Assembly (NCBI GenBank): GCA_902571095.1 | Contig: CACGAV010000008.1 | Coordinates: 1 to 45,052, forward strand | From: an uncultured Pelagibacteraceae bacterium | GTDB taxonomy: Bacteria; Pseudomonadota; Alphaproteobacteria; Pelagibacterales; Pelagibacteraceae | Direction of reading: 5' to 3' | Length of the DNA stretch: 45,052 nt | Shown here: positions 8,151 through 16,052 of the stretch, piece by piece | Numbering within the stretch: position 1 is the stretch's first letter | Layout: each line of letters begins with the position of its first letter | Notes under the pieces: model-generated | Databases searched by the model: none | What the model saw: the letters and a program-made list of their open reading frames with translations, nothing else | What the model was told of the DNA's origin: nothing | Position numbers and translations under genes: made by a program

Positions 8151-8156
8151 AGTATA
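8151..8156 (-). promoter_or_regulatory. Candidate -10 element of the proteorhodopsin promoter
   Basis: On the minus strand a TATACT hexamer lies at 8156-8151, followed by a T9 run and GGGTACC. Transcription starting about 7 bases downstream would begin at the base of the predicted leader stem, which supports both calls. No good -35 hexamer is seen at the expected distance. Confidence 0.45.
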
Positions 8157-8193
8157 TTTGAAGCTTTTTCTTTAATAAAAAGTGTTGATTTTA

Positions 8194-8223
8194 CTGACTT
8201 TTTGGTTTTTTTTTGGGGATAAT
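8194..8223 (+). promoter_or_regulatory. Candidate promoter of the acyl-CoA synthetase gene
   Basis: CTGACT (8194-8199) and GATAAT (8218-8223) are separated by 18 bases. The -10 is preceded by TGGG. The predicted start near 8230 gives a leader of about 28 bases that includes the GGGAG ribosome site at 8245-8249. Confidence 0.4.
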
Positions 8224-8257
8224 AGTGATTAAATTGGGCTAAAAGGGAGTATCTAAT

Positions 8258-10156
8258 TTGTCAGAAAAATACAAAAAAGTCTATGATTCGTCTATCGAAA
8301 ATAGAGAGAATTTTTGGAAAGAAATATCTAACGAAATTTTTTGGTATAAAAAACCAACTAAAATACTTAATTCATCTAATCCACCATTCTATAAATGGTT
8401 TGAGGATGGAATTACAAATACTTGCTACAATGCACTGGATATCCACATCGACAACGGACGTGGTGACAAGACAGCTATAATTTATGACAGTCCAATCACG
8501 GGCTCAAAATATAAGTTGTCCTACAATGAACTAAGAAAAAAAGTTTCTATTTTTGCAGGTGCACTTAAAAATCAAGGAATTTCAAAAGGAGATAGAGTAA
8601 TAATTTATATGCCAATGATACCTCAGGCTGTTGTTGCAATGTTAGCTTGTGGAAGAATTGGCGCAATTCACTCGGTCGTATTTGGTGGGTTTGCGGCAAA
8701 TGAGTTAGCTAGTCGAATAGATGACTCAAAAGCAAAAATTATCATTTCTGCATCTTGCGGGTATGAACCTGGAAGAACTGTTCATTATAAACCACTTTTA
8801 AATAAAGCAATTGAGATTGCAAAACACAAACCTGAGAAATGTATAATTTGGCAAAGAGAAAAAGATAAAGCAGAACTTGATCCTAAAAAAGACATTGATT
8901 GGGTTGAAGCATTGAAAGGTGCTAAGCATACTGAATGTGAAAAAATGAATTCAAATGATTATGCTTATATTCTTTATACATCTGGAACCACAGGAACTCC
9001 AAAAGGAATAGTGAGAGATATAGGTGGACATATAGTAGCTTTAAAATGGACGATGAAAAATATTTACGACATAAACCAAGATGATGTTTGGTGGTCTGCA
9101 AGTGATATAGGTTGGATTGTTGGTCATTCTTATATTGTTTATGCTCCTCTATTTTGTGGGTGCACAACAGTTTTGTTTGAAGGTAAACCAGTGGGTACTC
9201 CTGACGCAGGTGTCTTTTGGAGAATAATTTCAGAATATAAGGTAAAATCATTATTTACAGCACCAACAGCTATTAGAGCAATCAAAAAAGAGGATCCTGA
9301 TGGGAAATTTTTTAAAGAATACGACTTATCAAAATTTGATACTTTGTTTTTAGCTGGTGAACGTGCTGACCCAGATACAATTAAATGGTTTGAAAAACTT
9401 TCAAATGCTCCTGTAATAGATCATTGGTGGCAAACTGAAACAAGCTGGGCAATTAGCGCTAATTGTGCTGGAATAGAAAAGTTTCCAATTAAATATGGTT
9501 CTGCATTTAAACCAGTTCCTGGTTATGATTTAAAAGTTCTTAATAGTGAGGGAAAAGAAAATAAAGCAGGTCAGATGGGTGATATAGTTGTTAAATTGCC
9601 TTTACCTCCCGGTACTTTTCCGACTTTATGGAATGCAGATGAAAGATATAAAAAAGTTTATATGTCAACTTATGAAGGTTATTACCAAACTTATGATGCG
9701 GGTCATATTGATGAGGACGGTTACGTTTGGATTATGTCAAGAACAGATGATATTATAAATGTAGCCGGTCATAGATTATCTACAGGAGCAATTGAAGAGG
9801 TTTTGGCTGAGCACAAAAATGTAGCCGAATGTGCTGTAATAGGAATTGCAGACAAGTTAAAAGGGCAACTACCAATAGGACTGATTGCATTAAAGGCGGG
9901 GGTAAATAGAGATAAAAAAGAAATTACAAAAGAGTGTGTGGCTTTAGTTAGAGAAAAAGTTGGTCCTGTTGCTGCATTCAAGTTAGCAATTGTTGTAAAG
10001 AGATTACCAAAAACAAGGTCAGGTAAAGTTTTAAGAGGTACAGTCAGAAAAATTGCTGATGGAGAAACATATAAAGTACCACCAACAATAGATGATCCAG
10101 TAATTTTAGATGAAATTAAAAAAGATCTTAAAGATAATAATATTTTGAAAAGTTAA
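8258..10156 (+). CDS. prpE: Acyl-CoA synthetase, PrpE/ACSS3-like (propionate/acetate--CoA ligase)
   Basis: This 632-residue AMP-forming ligase has the P-loop YTSGTTGTPKGIVRD, where the TSGTTG...VRD form is nearer PrpE/ACSS3 than acetyl-CoA synthetase (TSGSTGKPKGVLH). HWWQTETSW is the adenylate-binding A5 motif, and PKTRSGKVLRG contains the catalytic K590 of the C-terminal domain. It should activate propionate or a similar short acid via an acyl-AMP. The start codon is TTG (8258-8260), supported by a GGGAG Shine-Dalgarno 8 bases upstream. K590 is the residue acetylated in regulated synthetases; the deacetylase-family gene starts 13 bases downstream, which suggests post-translational control. 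Acetate versus propionate preference is not certain. Confidence 0.85.
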   Translation: MSEKYKKVYDSSIENRENFWKEISNEIFWYKKPTKILNSSNPPFYKWFEDGITNTCYNALDIHIDNGRGDKTAIIYDSPITGSKYKLSYNELRKKVSIFAGALKNQGISKGDRVIIYMPMIPQAVVAMLACGRIGAIHSVVFGGFAANELASRIDDSKAKIIISASCGYEPGRTVHYKPLLNKAIEIAKHKPEKCIIWQREKDKAELDPKKDIDWVEALKGAKHTECEKMNSNDYAYILYTSGTTGTPKGIVRDIGGHIVALKWTMKNIYDINQDDVWWSASDIGWIVGHSYIVYAPLFCGCTTVLFEGKPVGTPDAGVFWRIISEYKVKSLFTAPTAIRAIKKEDPDGKFFKEYDLSKFDTLFLAGERADPDTIKWFEKLSNAPVIDHWWQTETSWAISANCAGIEKFPIKYGSAFKPVPGYDLKVLNSEGKENKAGQMGDIVVKLPLPPGTFPTLWNADERYKKVYMSTYEGYYQTYDAGHIDEDGYVWIMSRTDDIINVAGHRLSTGAIEEVLAEHKNVAECAVIGIADKLKGQLPIGLIALKAGVNRDKKEITKECVALVREKVGPVAAFKLAIVVKRLPKTRSGKVLRGTVRKIADGETYKVPPTIDDPVILDEIKKDLKDNNILKS

Positions 10157-10169
10157 AACTTTCATATAA

Positions 10170-11063
10170 ATGGAATTACCAGTAGTAAATCATCCAGAAT
10201 ATGTTGCTGAAATTAACGAAAACAGCATTTTTCCTATAAAAAAATTTAGTGCATTAGCAAAATACCTTTTGCAAAATAATATTGTTAAAAAATTTCACAT
10301 ACCTAAAGAATGTTCGCTTGAAACTTTAAGCAAGTCACACTCTATAGAATATATAAATAATATCAAAAATAAGACACTAAATAGAAAGGCTCAAGTCAGA
10401 ATTGGTTTTCCGATTAATGATAGTGTTGTCAAAAGATCTTTTCTAGCTACAGGTGGAACAGTTCTGTCAAGTAAACTTGCTCTTGATTTTAAATTATCCT
10501 GTAATACAGCTGGTGGAAGTCATCATGCAGGTTATGACTATGGATCAGGTTACTGTGTTTTTAACGATGTTGCTGTAGCAGCAAATTATATTAAATTAAA
10601 AAAAAAAGTTAAAAAGATTCTGATTTTAGACCTAGATGTACATCAAGGGAATGGAAATTCTGAAATTTTCAAAAATGATAAGAATATATTTACATTTAGT
10701 ATGCATTGTAAATCCAATTTTCCTGCAAAAAAATCTATTAGCGATTTAGATATAGAGCTTGAAGATAACTTAGAGGATAATGTTTATATTAATATTTTAA
10801 AAGAGAATTTGATAAAATTAAATAAATTTGGTTTTGATTTTGTTTTTTATATAGCTGGAGTAGATGTTCATTATCAAGATAAATTAGGAAAGCTTAAATT
10901 AACAGATGAAGGAATATTCAAAAGAGATCAAATGGTAATTGAGAATTTCTTTTCAAAAAAAATACCTTTATGTGGTGTTTTAGGAGGCGGGTATAATAAA
11001 GATTTTGATAAATTGGTTGAATTGCACGCAATGCTTCACAGAAACTGCAAAAGTTTTTTGTGA
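10170..11063 (+). CDS. Histone deacetylase-family (AcuC-like) zinc amidohydrolase
   Basis: This 297-residue protein carries the arginase/HDAC-fold catalytic set: the tandem His H118-H119 in GGSHHAGYDYGSGYC, zinc ligands D156 and H158 in LDLDVHQGNG, a third zinc ligand D232 in AGVDVHYQDKLG, and the transition-state Tyr in GGGYNKD (Y275). Bacterial members act as protein lysine deacetylases (AcuC), acetylpolyamine amidohydrolases or related enzymes. Its position 13 bases after an AMP-forming acyl-CoA synthetase recalls the B. subtilis acsA/acuABC arrangement, where AcuC deacetylates and reactivates AcsA. The target here is inferred from context. It lies 3 bases from the convergent small membrane gene. 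Confidence 0.85.
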   Translation: MELPVVNHPEYVAEINENSIFPIKKFSALAKYLLQNNIVKKFHIPKECSLETLSKSHSIEYINNIKNKTLNRKAQVRIGFPINDSVVKRSFLATGGTVLSSKLALDFKLSCNTAGGSHHAGYDYGSGYCVFNDVAVAANYIKLKKKVKKILILDLDVHQGNGNSEIFKNDKNIFTFSMHCKSNFPAKKSISDLDIELEDNLEDNVYINILKENLIKLNKFGFDFVFYIAGVDVHYQDKLGKLKLTDEGIFKRDQMVIENFFSKKIPLCGVLGGGYNKDFDKLVELHAMLHRNCKSFL

Positions 11064-11066
11064 AAA

Positions 11067-11249
11067 TTAAGAAGCTATAAATTTAATTAGGTAGTAAAGG
11101 ACTCCAGTAATTATTGTAGCGTAAACAAAGCCTGAACTAAATAATTTTATTCTAATTTTATCGTTTTTGAATTGTGACTTTAGATGTACGTAGATCATCG
11201 TATATATACCAACTATTGCTATACTTAATAAAATATCTGTTGGGTTCAT
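11067..11249 (-). CDS. Small two-helix membrane protein of unknown function
   Basis: This short protein of 60 residues has two hydrophobic segments (about residues 5-22 and 37-57) joined by a basic loop (KSQFKNDKIRIK). There is no recognised domain. It starts 11 bases after the stop of the cupredoxin gene on the same strand, so it is likely translated from the same message. Its small size, sensible start, and tight packing between the deacetylase and cupredoxin genes favour a real gene over a chance frame. A role at the membrane together with the cupredoxin is only a guess from position. Confidence 0.55.
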   Translation of the reverse strand: MNPTDILLSIAIVGIYTMIYVHLKSQFKNDKIRIKLFSSGFVYATIITGVLYYLIKFIAS

Positions 11250-11260
11250 TAATAAATAGA

Positions 11261-11758
11261 TTAGATATCGCTAATTTTAGCAATCATACCATCTTGGTAA
11301 TGACCTGGTACATTGCAGGCTGCTTCTAATTTAGCCTTATTGTTAAATTTCCAAACTAGTTCTCCTTTTTCACCTGGTGAAAGTAAAACACTGTTTGAAT
11401 GAGAGTGCGCCATTGCAGGGTTTTTTTTAGCCATCTGTTTCATTTTTTCTTTATCAACCTTATCAGACAATATGATTTCATTTTCTACCATCATCATCAT
11501 CTCGGGTTGATGTTTTATATGCATTTCTTTTGTTGCAATGTTAAATTCATGAACAAGTTCTCCAACATTTAAAACAATAAATTTAATTGTTTCATTTTTT
11601 TTTATATTAATTTGAGCCGGTTCGTAATAATTATCATACATTTTAACAGTTATAGTTCTTGTTACTTCCGAAATATTACCCTTTTCACCTATCGTCATCA
11701 TTGGTCCTGCAAAGACAATGTTAGGTATTAAAAATACTATTAATAAAAATAATCTCAT
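11261..11758 (-). CDS. Periplasmic cupredoxin-fold copper-binding protein, Met/His-rich
   Basis: A signal peptide (MRLFLLIVFLIPNIVFA) precedes a plastocyanin-like domain. Type-1 copper ligands are visible: His in GELVHEFN, then Cys, His and Met in AACNVPGHYQDGM near the C-terminus. Between them lies an insertion rich in Met and His (KEMHIKHQPEMMMM, then AMAHSHS), typical of periplasmic copper-handling cupredoxins rather than simple electron carriers. Total length is 165 residues. It could store or deliver copper to respiratory oxidases or carry electrons. It forms a two-gene unit with a 60-residue membrane protein. The upstream region holds an 11-base direct repeat, a possible operator. Confidence 0.85.
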   Translation of the reverse strand: MRLFLLIVFLIPNIVFAGPMMTIGEKGNISEVTRTITVKMYDNYYEPAQINIKKNETIKFIVLNVGELVHEFNIATKEMHIKHQPEMMMMVENEIILSDKVDKEKMKQMAKKNPAMAHSHSNSVLLSPGEKGELVWKFNNKAKLEAACNVPGHYQDGMIAKISDI

Positions 11759-11799
11759 AAATAATTAGTTATAATACATTTAAAGATTTATTAAATATC

Positions 11800-11835
11800 A
11801 ACTTGTCGCACTGGTCTAATCATTAACTTGTCGCA
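11800..11835 (-). promoter_or_regulatory. Direct repeat upstream of the cupredoxin gene (possible operator)
   Basis: On the minus strand TGCGACAAGTT occurs twice (11835-11825 and 11810-11800) with a 25-base period, just upstream of a loose TTGATA ... TATTAT promoter-like region of the cupredoxin gene. Spacing of about 2.5 helical turns is not the usual same-face distance, so function is uncertain. Confidence 0.3.
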
Positions 11836-11862
11836 GAGATTCAAGGGACTTTATAATTTTTT

Positions 11863-13179
11863 TTAATTAAAATTTAATGGTTTGCCTTTGGCAGGTGATG
11901 CAATCTTATTATTTTCCATCACAATTTCTCCATTAACTATTGTCGCTACAGGAAAACCTTTTACTTTGTAATTATTAAATGGTGTCCATCCACATTTGCT
12001 TTCAATCCAATCGTCCTTAATCACAACCTCTTTATTCATATCAATAACTGTCAGATCAGCATCAAAGTTTTCTTTGATATATCCTTTATTTTTAATACCA
12101 AATAAATCACAAGGATTCTCACAAACCAATTTTATTAATTTTTCTATTTTTAGTTTTCCTTTATTTACATGATCAAGCATAACAGGAAGTAAAGTTTGCA
12201 CTCCTGGCATTCCAGATGGTGATAAAGGATATTTTCTATTTTTTTCTTCTTTTGTATGAGGTGCATGATCAGATCCAATTGTGCTTACTAAAGACTTATC
12301 GACAGCATCCCACAACTTATCATAATGATCTTTGGACCTTATAGGTGGATTCATTTGGCTGAAAGTTTTTAATTTATCATAACAATCAGGTGCATATATA
12401 GTCAGGTGTTGGGGTGTTATTTCAAAAGTTACATTATCTCTTTTTTCTGAAAAAAAATCTATCTCCTGTTTGGTTGTTACATGAAGTATATGAATTTTCT
12501 TTTTATATTTTTGCGCAATTCTTACCACTCTTTTTGTTGACTCAAGTGCACATTCCTCATTTCTCCAAATAGGATGAGAGTGAACATCTCCATCTTTTAT
12601 ATATTTTTTTCTTGATAATAAAATGTTTTCATCTTCAGAATGCACAGAAATAATTTTGCTACTATTTGAGATAACTTTTTCAATATCCTTTTCCTGGCTT
12701 ACTAATAGGTTCCCTGTTGATGATCCTGCAAAAAGTTTAACACCGCAGCATCCCTTTAAAGCATCTACTGCAGCAAGCTCTTTCATATTATTTGGTGTTG
12801 CACCAAAATAAAATGCATGATTACAAAACATTCTATTTTTAGCAGCATCTAATTTTTTATTGAATTCTTCAAAAGTAGATGTTGGTGGGTTTGTGTTCGG
12901 CATTTCAAAAACTGATGTAACACCTCCTGCAACCGCAGCTCTACTCCCGCTTTCTAAATTTTCTGCATCATTCCCTCCGGGCTCTCTAAAGTGAACCTGG
13001 GTATCAATTACTCCTGGTAAAATAATTTTGTCCGATGCATCAAAAATTTTAGCATTTTTTTCATCAAATTTACCAATTTTTACAATTTTACTTTGCCGAA
13101 TAGCTAAGTCTATCTTTTGAAATTGACCATTAATGTAGCAAGAACCGTTTTTGATAATGAGGCTAAAGTTATCAGACAT
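11863..13179 (-). CDS. pyrC: Dihydroorotase-family amidohydrolase (type I PyrC-like), with a metal-ligand His replaced by Gln
   Basis: This 438-residue amidohydrolase has the dihydroorotase motifs VHFREPG, FEMPNTNPPT, KLFAGSSTGN (the Lys expected to be carboxylated), HSEDE, HVTTKQE and GSDHAPHTKEE. The usual first metal motif HxH in the D-T-H-V-H segment reads Q61-V62-H63, so one canonical zinc ligand is missing. The same substitution is, to my memory, frequent in an alphaproteobacterial subfamily annotated as dihydroorotase. If active, it interconverts carbamoyl-aspartate and dihydroorotate in pyrimidine synthesis. No pyrB is adjacent. A non-catalytic partner role or a different cyclic amide substrate cannot be excluded. 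Confidence 0.8.
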   Translation of the reverse strand: MSDNFSLIIKNGSCYINGQFQKIDLAIRQSKIVKIGKFDEKNAKIFDASDKIILPGVIDTQVHFREPGGNDAENLESGSRAAVAGGVTSVFEMPNTNPPTSTFEEFNKKLDAAKNRMFCNHAFYFGATPNNMKELAAVDALKGCCGVKLFAGSSTGNLLVSQEKDIEKVISNSSKIISVHSEDENILLSRKKYIKDGDVHSHPIWRNEECALESTKRVVRIAQKYKKKIHILHVTTKQEIDFFSEKRDNVTFEITPQHLTIYAPDCYDKLKTFSQMNPPIRSKDHYDKLWDAVDKSLVSTIGSDHAPHTKEEKNRKYPLSPSGMPGVQTLLPVMLDHVNKGKLKIEKLIKLVCENPCDLFGIKNKGYIKENFDADLTVIDMNKEVVIKDDWIESKCGWTPFNNYKVKGFPVATIVNGEIVMENNKIASPAKGKPLNFN

Positions 13180-13216
13180 AATTTATAAAGTATATTATAA
13201 TATATAAACTTTAAAT

Positions 13217-14092
13217 ATGGAAAAAGATCAAATATTTATTTTGAAAGACAGGGGTGTTATTTTTGTAAATGGCGAAGATGCAAGAGATTTTTTACAAAAT
13301 ATTGTTACAAATGATGTTTATAAAGTTAATGATAATTACAGTTGTTTTGCATCACTACTAACACCACAAGGTAAATATCTTTATGATTTTATGATTATAA
13401 AACATAAAAATGGTTACATCATAGATTGTGAGTCAAATCAAATCGAAGAATTAATAAAAAGATTAAATATATATAAGCTTAATTCAAAAATTGAAATTTT
13501 AAATTTATCTAATGAGTTTCAAGTTGCAGTAGTGAGCATTGACAAATTTCTCTCTCTTGAAAATTCTAAAAATATTGAGGGACACACTTTAAAATACAGA
13601 GATGATCCTTTTTTTATTGATCCTAGAAGCAGAAGTCTGGGGGCTAGAGTAATTATAAATTTAGAGAAACTTTATATGTCTATCAAAAAATTAGGGCTTA
13701 AGATTGGAGATCAAAAAATTTATTACGAAAAAAGTCATATGCTAGGTATTGCGCAAATTAATACAAAAAATCTTCAAGAAAAAGTTTTTGGTTTAGAATG
13801 TAATTTTGAAGAACTTAATGGAATTGATTTTAAAAAAGGATGTTATATAGGGCAAGAGAATACAGCAAGAATGAAGTTAAAACATAAATTGAGAAAAAAG
13901 TTAGTAGCTTTAAAATCTGATAAAAAAATAAATATAGGAAGCGACGTTAACTATAAAGATAAAAAAATAGGGACGGTTTTAATTAGTGATCCTTACCCAT
14001 TTGCCATAATTAAATTAGTAGACCCTGATTTTACAGAGTTTAAAGACAAAGAATTATTGGTAGATAATAATATATCAAAAATAATTCAGTAG
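13217..14092 (+). CDS. ygfZ: Folate-binding YgfZ/GcvT-like iron-sulfur protein maturation factor
   Basis: This protein of 291 residues has the YgfZ signature KGCYIGQENTARMK, whose Cys is needed for function, near residue 215. Its N-terminal part resembles the aminomethyltransferase fold of GcvT. YgfZ binds folate and helps maintain [4Fe-4S] enzymes; the adjacent nadA product is such an enzyme. It is transcribed divergently from pyrC across 37 bases. Its TAG stop (14090-14092) directly touches the 3' CCA end of the convergent tRNA-Leu gene, so there is no spacer for a terminator. Confidence 0.88.
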   Translation: MEKDQIFILKDRGVIFVNGEDARDFLQNIVTNDVYKVNDNYSCFASLLTPQGKYLYDFMIIKHKNGYIIDCESNQIEELIKRLNIYKLNSKIEILNLSNEFQVAVVSIDKFLSLENSKNIEGHTLKYRDDPFFIDPRSRSLGARVIINLEKLYMSIKKLGLKIGDQKIYYEKSHMLGIAQINTKNLQEKVFGLECNFEELNGIDFKKGCYIGQENTARMKLKHKLRKKLVALKSDKKINIGSDVNYKDKKIGTVLISDPYPFAIIKLVDPDFTEFKDKELLVDNNISKIIQ

Positions 14093-14176
14093 TGGTGCGG
14101 TCGGAGAGACTCGAACTCTCACGGGAAACCCACACGCCCCTCAAGCGTGCCTGTCTACCAATTTCAGCACGACCGC
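14093..14176 (-). tRNA. tRNA-Leu (anticodon GAG), CCA encoded
   Basis: On the minus strand the acceptor GCGGTCG pairs with CGACCGC, followed by discriminator A and encoded CCA. The anticodon stem CACGC/GCGTG encloses loop TTGAGGG, giving anticodon GAG (reads CUC/CUU). A variable arm of class II size and the TTCGAGT T-loop agree. The CCA abuts the ygfZ stop codon. Confidence 0.96.
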
Positions 14177-14237
14177 TTTAATTTATATGCGACAATAAAT
14201 GAATGACTTTTTATGTTCAAGTTGATAAATTATTATT

Positions 14238-15212
14238 ATGTCTACAGAGAGTTTAAATGAAATTTATAAAAAGATTTCATCAGTCGTGCCTGATATAGAA
14301 TGGAAATTTCATGCACCAATCATCGAAAAAATTAATAAATTAAAGAAAGAAAAAGATGCGGTAATATTAGCTCACAATTATCAAACGCCAGAAATATATC
14401 ATGGAGTTGCAGATATATCTGCTGACTCTCTTGCGCTTGCTTTAGAAGCCGCAAAAACTGAGTCAAGAATCATAGTTTTATGTGGAGTTCACTTTATGGC
14501 TGAAACTGCAAAATTAATGAACCCAAGCAAAAAAGTTTTAATACCAGATATGCAAGCAGGTTGTTCTCTGGCAGAGTCTATAACTGGTGAAGATGTGAGA
14601 ATGCTCAAGGAAAAGTATCCGGGCGTTCCTGTTGTATCTTATGTAAATACATCTGCAGAAGTAAAAGCTGAAACAGATATATGTTGTACATCTGCTAATG
14701 CAGTTAAAGTAGTTGAATCTTTAGGAACTGATAAAGTTATTTTTCTTCCTGATCACTACTTAGCTAATTATGTTCAAAAGAACACAAAAGTGAAAATAAT
14801 TTCATGGCAAGGAACTTGTATGGTACACGAGAAATTTACTGGCAAAGAAGTTGAAGATATTAAAAAAGAAAATCCTGGTATTGAAGTGATTGCACATCCT
14901 GAGTGCCCGCCAGATGTTATTAGTGCCTCTGATTTTGCCGGTTCTACTTCTAGCATGGTAAAGTATGTCAAAGATAACCAACCTAAAAAAGTTTTGTTAG
15001 TTACTGAATGTACAATGAGTGACAACGTTCAAGTTGAAAATCCAAATGTACAATTTATTAAGCCGTGCAATTTATGTCCTCATATGAAAAAAATTACTTT
15101 AAATAAAATCTATGATTGTTTAAAAAATGAGACGAATGAAATTAAAATAGGACATAATATTGCTGAAATGGCAAGAAAATCTGTTTTGAGAATGGCAGAA
15201 ATCGGTAGATAA
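14238..15212 (+). CDS. nadA: Quinolinate synthase A, [4Fe-4S]
   Basis: This protein of 324 residues begins its catalytic part with [10 protein letters not shown] (about 43-52). Cysteines expected to hold the [4Fe-4S] cluster are C109 (QAGCS), C194 (GTCM) and C277/C280 in PCNLCPHM. It condenses iminoaspartate with dihydroxyacetone phosphate to quinolinate for NAD synthesis. nadC follows 6 bases later, so the two act in sequence in one operon. The usual third gene, nadB, is not nearby, so iminoaspartate must come from an oxidase or dehydrogenase encoded elsewhere. It faces tRNA-Leu divergently across 61 bases. Confidence 0.96.
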   Translation: MSTESLNEIYKKISSVVPDIEWKFHAPIIEKINKLKKEKDAVILAHNYQTPEIYHGVADISADSLALALEAAKTESRIIVLCGVHFMAETAKLMNPSKKVLIPDMQAGCSLAESITGEDVRMLKEKYPGVPVVSYVNTSAEVKAETDICCTSANAVKVVESLGTDKVIFLPDHYLANYVQKNTKVKIISWQGTCMVHEKFTGKEVEDIKKENPGIEVIAHPECPPDVISASDFAGSTSSMVKYVKDNQPKKVLLVTECTMSDNVQVENPNVQFIKPCNLCPHMKKITLNKIYDCLKNETNEIKIGHNIAEMARKSVLRMAEIGR

Positions 15213-15218
15213 TTTTGA

Positions 15219-16052
15219 GTGCAAAAAATAAATCCTAAATACATTAGATCAATTGTTAGACAAAGTCTTAGGGAAGATTTAATGCCCTCTGGCGATATCA
15301 CAACTAAAAATATAAAAAATAGAATAATAATTGCAAAAATAATTGCTGGCCAAAATTGTGTTGTTGGAGGTTTGAGTTTCGCTAAGGAAGCTTTTAAAAT
15401 TACAGACAAAAAAATCTTTTTTAAAACAAAAATAAAAGATGGAATAACGGTTAATAAAGGTAAAGTGATAGCTATATTGAAGGGAAGGTCTTCGGGAATT
15501 CTTAAAAGTGAAAGAGTTGCGTTAAATTTCTTGGGATTAATTTCAGGTGTTGCAACCATTACGAATAAATTCGTTAAAAAATTGAAAGATAAAGACTGCG
15601 AAGTATGCTGTACTAGAAAAACTTTGCCAAATTTAAGATTAATACAAAAATATGGGGTAAGATTAGGTGGGGGGACTAACCACAGATTTAATTTAAGTGA
15701 CGAAATTCTAATTAAAGATAATCATATAGCTGTAAAAAATAATATAAATGCGTTGGTTAAGAAGGCTATTAAAAATAAAAAAGGTAAAATAGTAACTGTA
15801 GAAGTTGATAATTTATCCCAATTAAAAAAAATTGTAGGTCTTAAATTTAATAGAGTTTTATTTGATAATATGAGTAATAAGAATCTCAAAAAGGCAGTGA
15901 AAATTTCAAAAAAATTATATGAAACTGAAGCATCTGGTGGAATAACTTTCAAAAACGTAAGACAAATAGCTGGAACTGGTGTTGATAGAGTTTCTGTTGG
16001 TCAAATAACTCATAGCGCACCAAATGTAGATTTTAAAATTAATTTTAAATAG
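15219..16052 (+). CDS. nadC: Nicotinate-nucleotide diphosphorylase (carboxylating)
   Basis: This protein of 277 residues has the NadC motifs SLREDLMPSGDITT, CCTRKTLPNLR (substrate-binding Arg/Lys), GGGTNHRFNLSD and IKDNH, and a C-terminal EASGGI. It turns quinolinate and PRPP into nicotinate mononucleotide, the step after NadA. The start codon is GTG (15219-15221), 6 bases after the nadA stop; a TTG at 15215 is in another frame that soon stops. The 3' end overlaps the convergent ppdK gene by 8 bases. Confidence 0.95.
   Translation: MQKINPKYIRSIVRQSLREDLMPSGDITTKNIKNRIIIAKIIAGQNCVVGGLSFAKEAFKITDKKIFFKTKIKDGITVNKGKVIAILKGRSSGILKSERVALNFLGLISGVATITNKFVKKLKDKDCEVCCTRKTLPNLRLIQKYGVRLGGGTNHRFNLSDEILIKDNHIAVKNNINALVKKAIKNKKGKIVTVEVDNLSQLKKIVGLKFNRVLFDNMSNKNLKKAVKISKKLYETEASGGITFKNVRQIAGTGVDRVSVGQITHSAPNVDFKINFK

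Noticed and set aside
11261-11758. Cytochrome c oxidase subunit II identity for the cupredoxin
   Set aside because: It has no transmembrane hairpin and no CuA motif (CxxxCxxxH); it has the single-Cys type-1 site CNVPGHYQDGM.
11829-11858. A plus-strand promoter TTGTCG-18-TATAAT between the cupredoxin and pyrC genes
   Set aside because: It would point only into the antisense of pyrC; with such AT-rich DNA a chance match is likely, so I did not list it as a feature.
15110-15559. A 149-residue minus-strand frame opposite nadA/nadC
   Set aside because: It is hydrophobic only because it is antisense to a Lys/Ile-rich coding strand, and it overlaps two clearly conserved genes.
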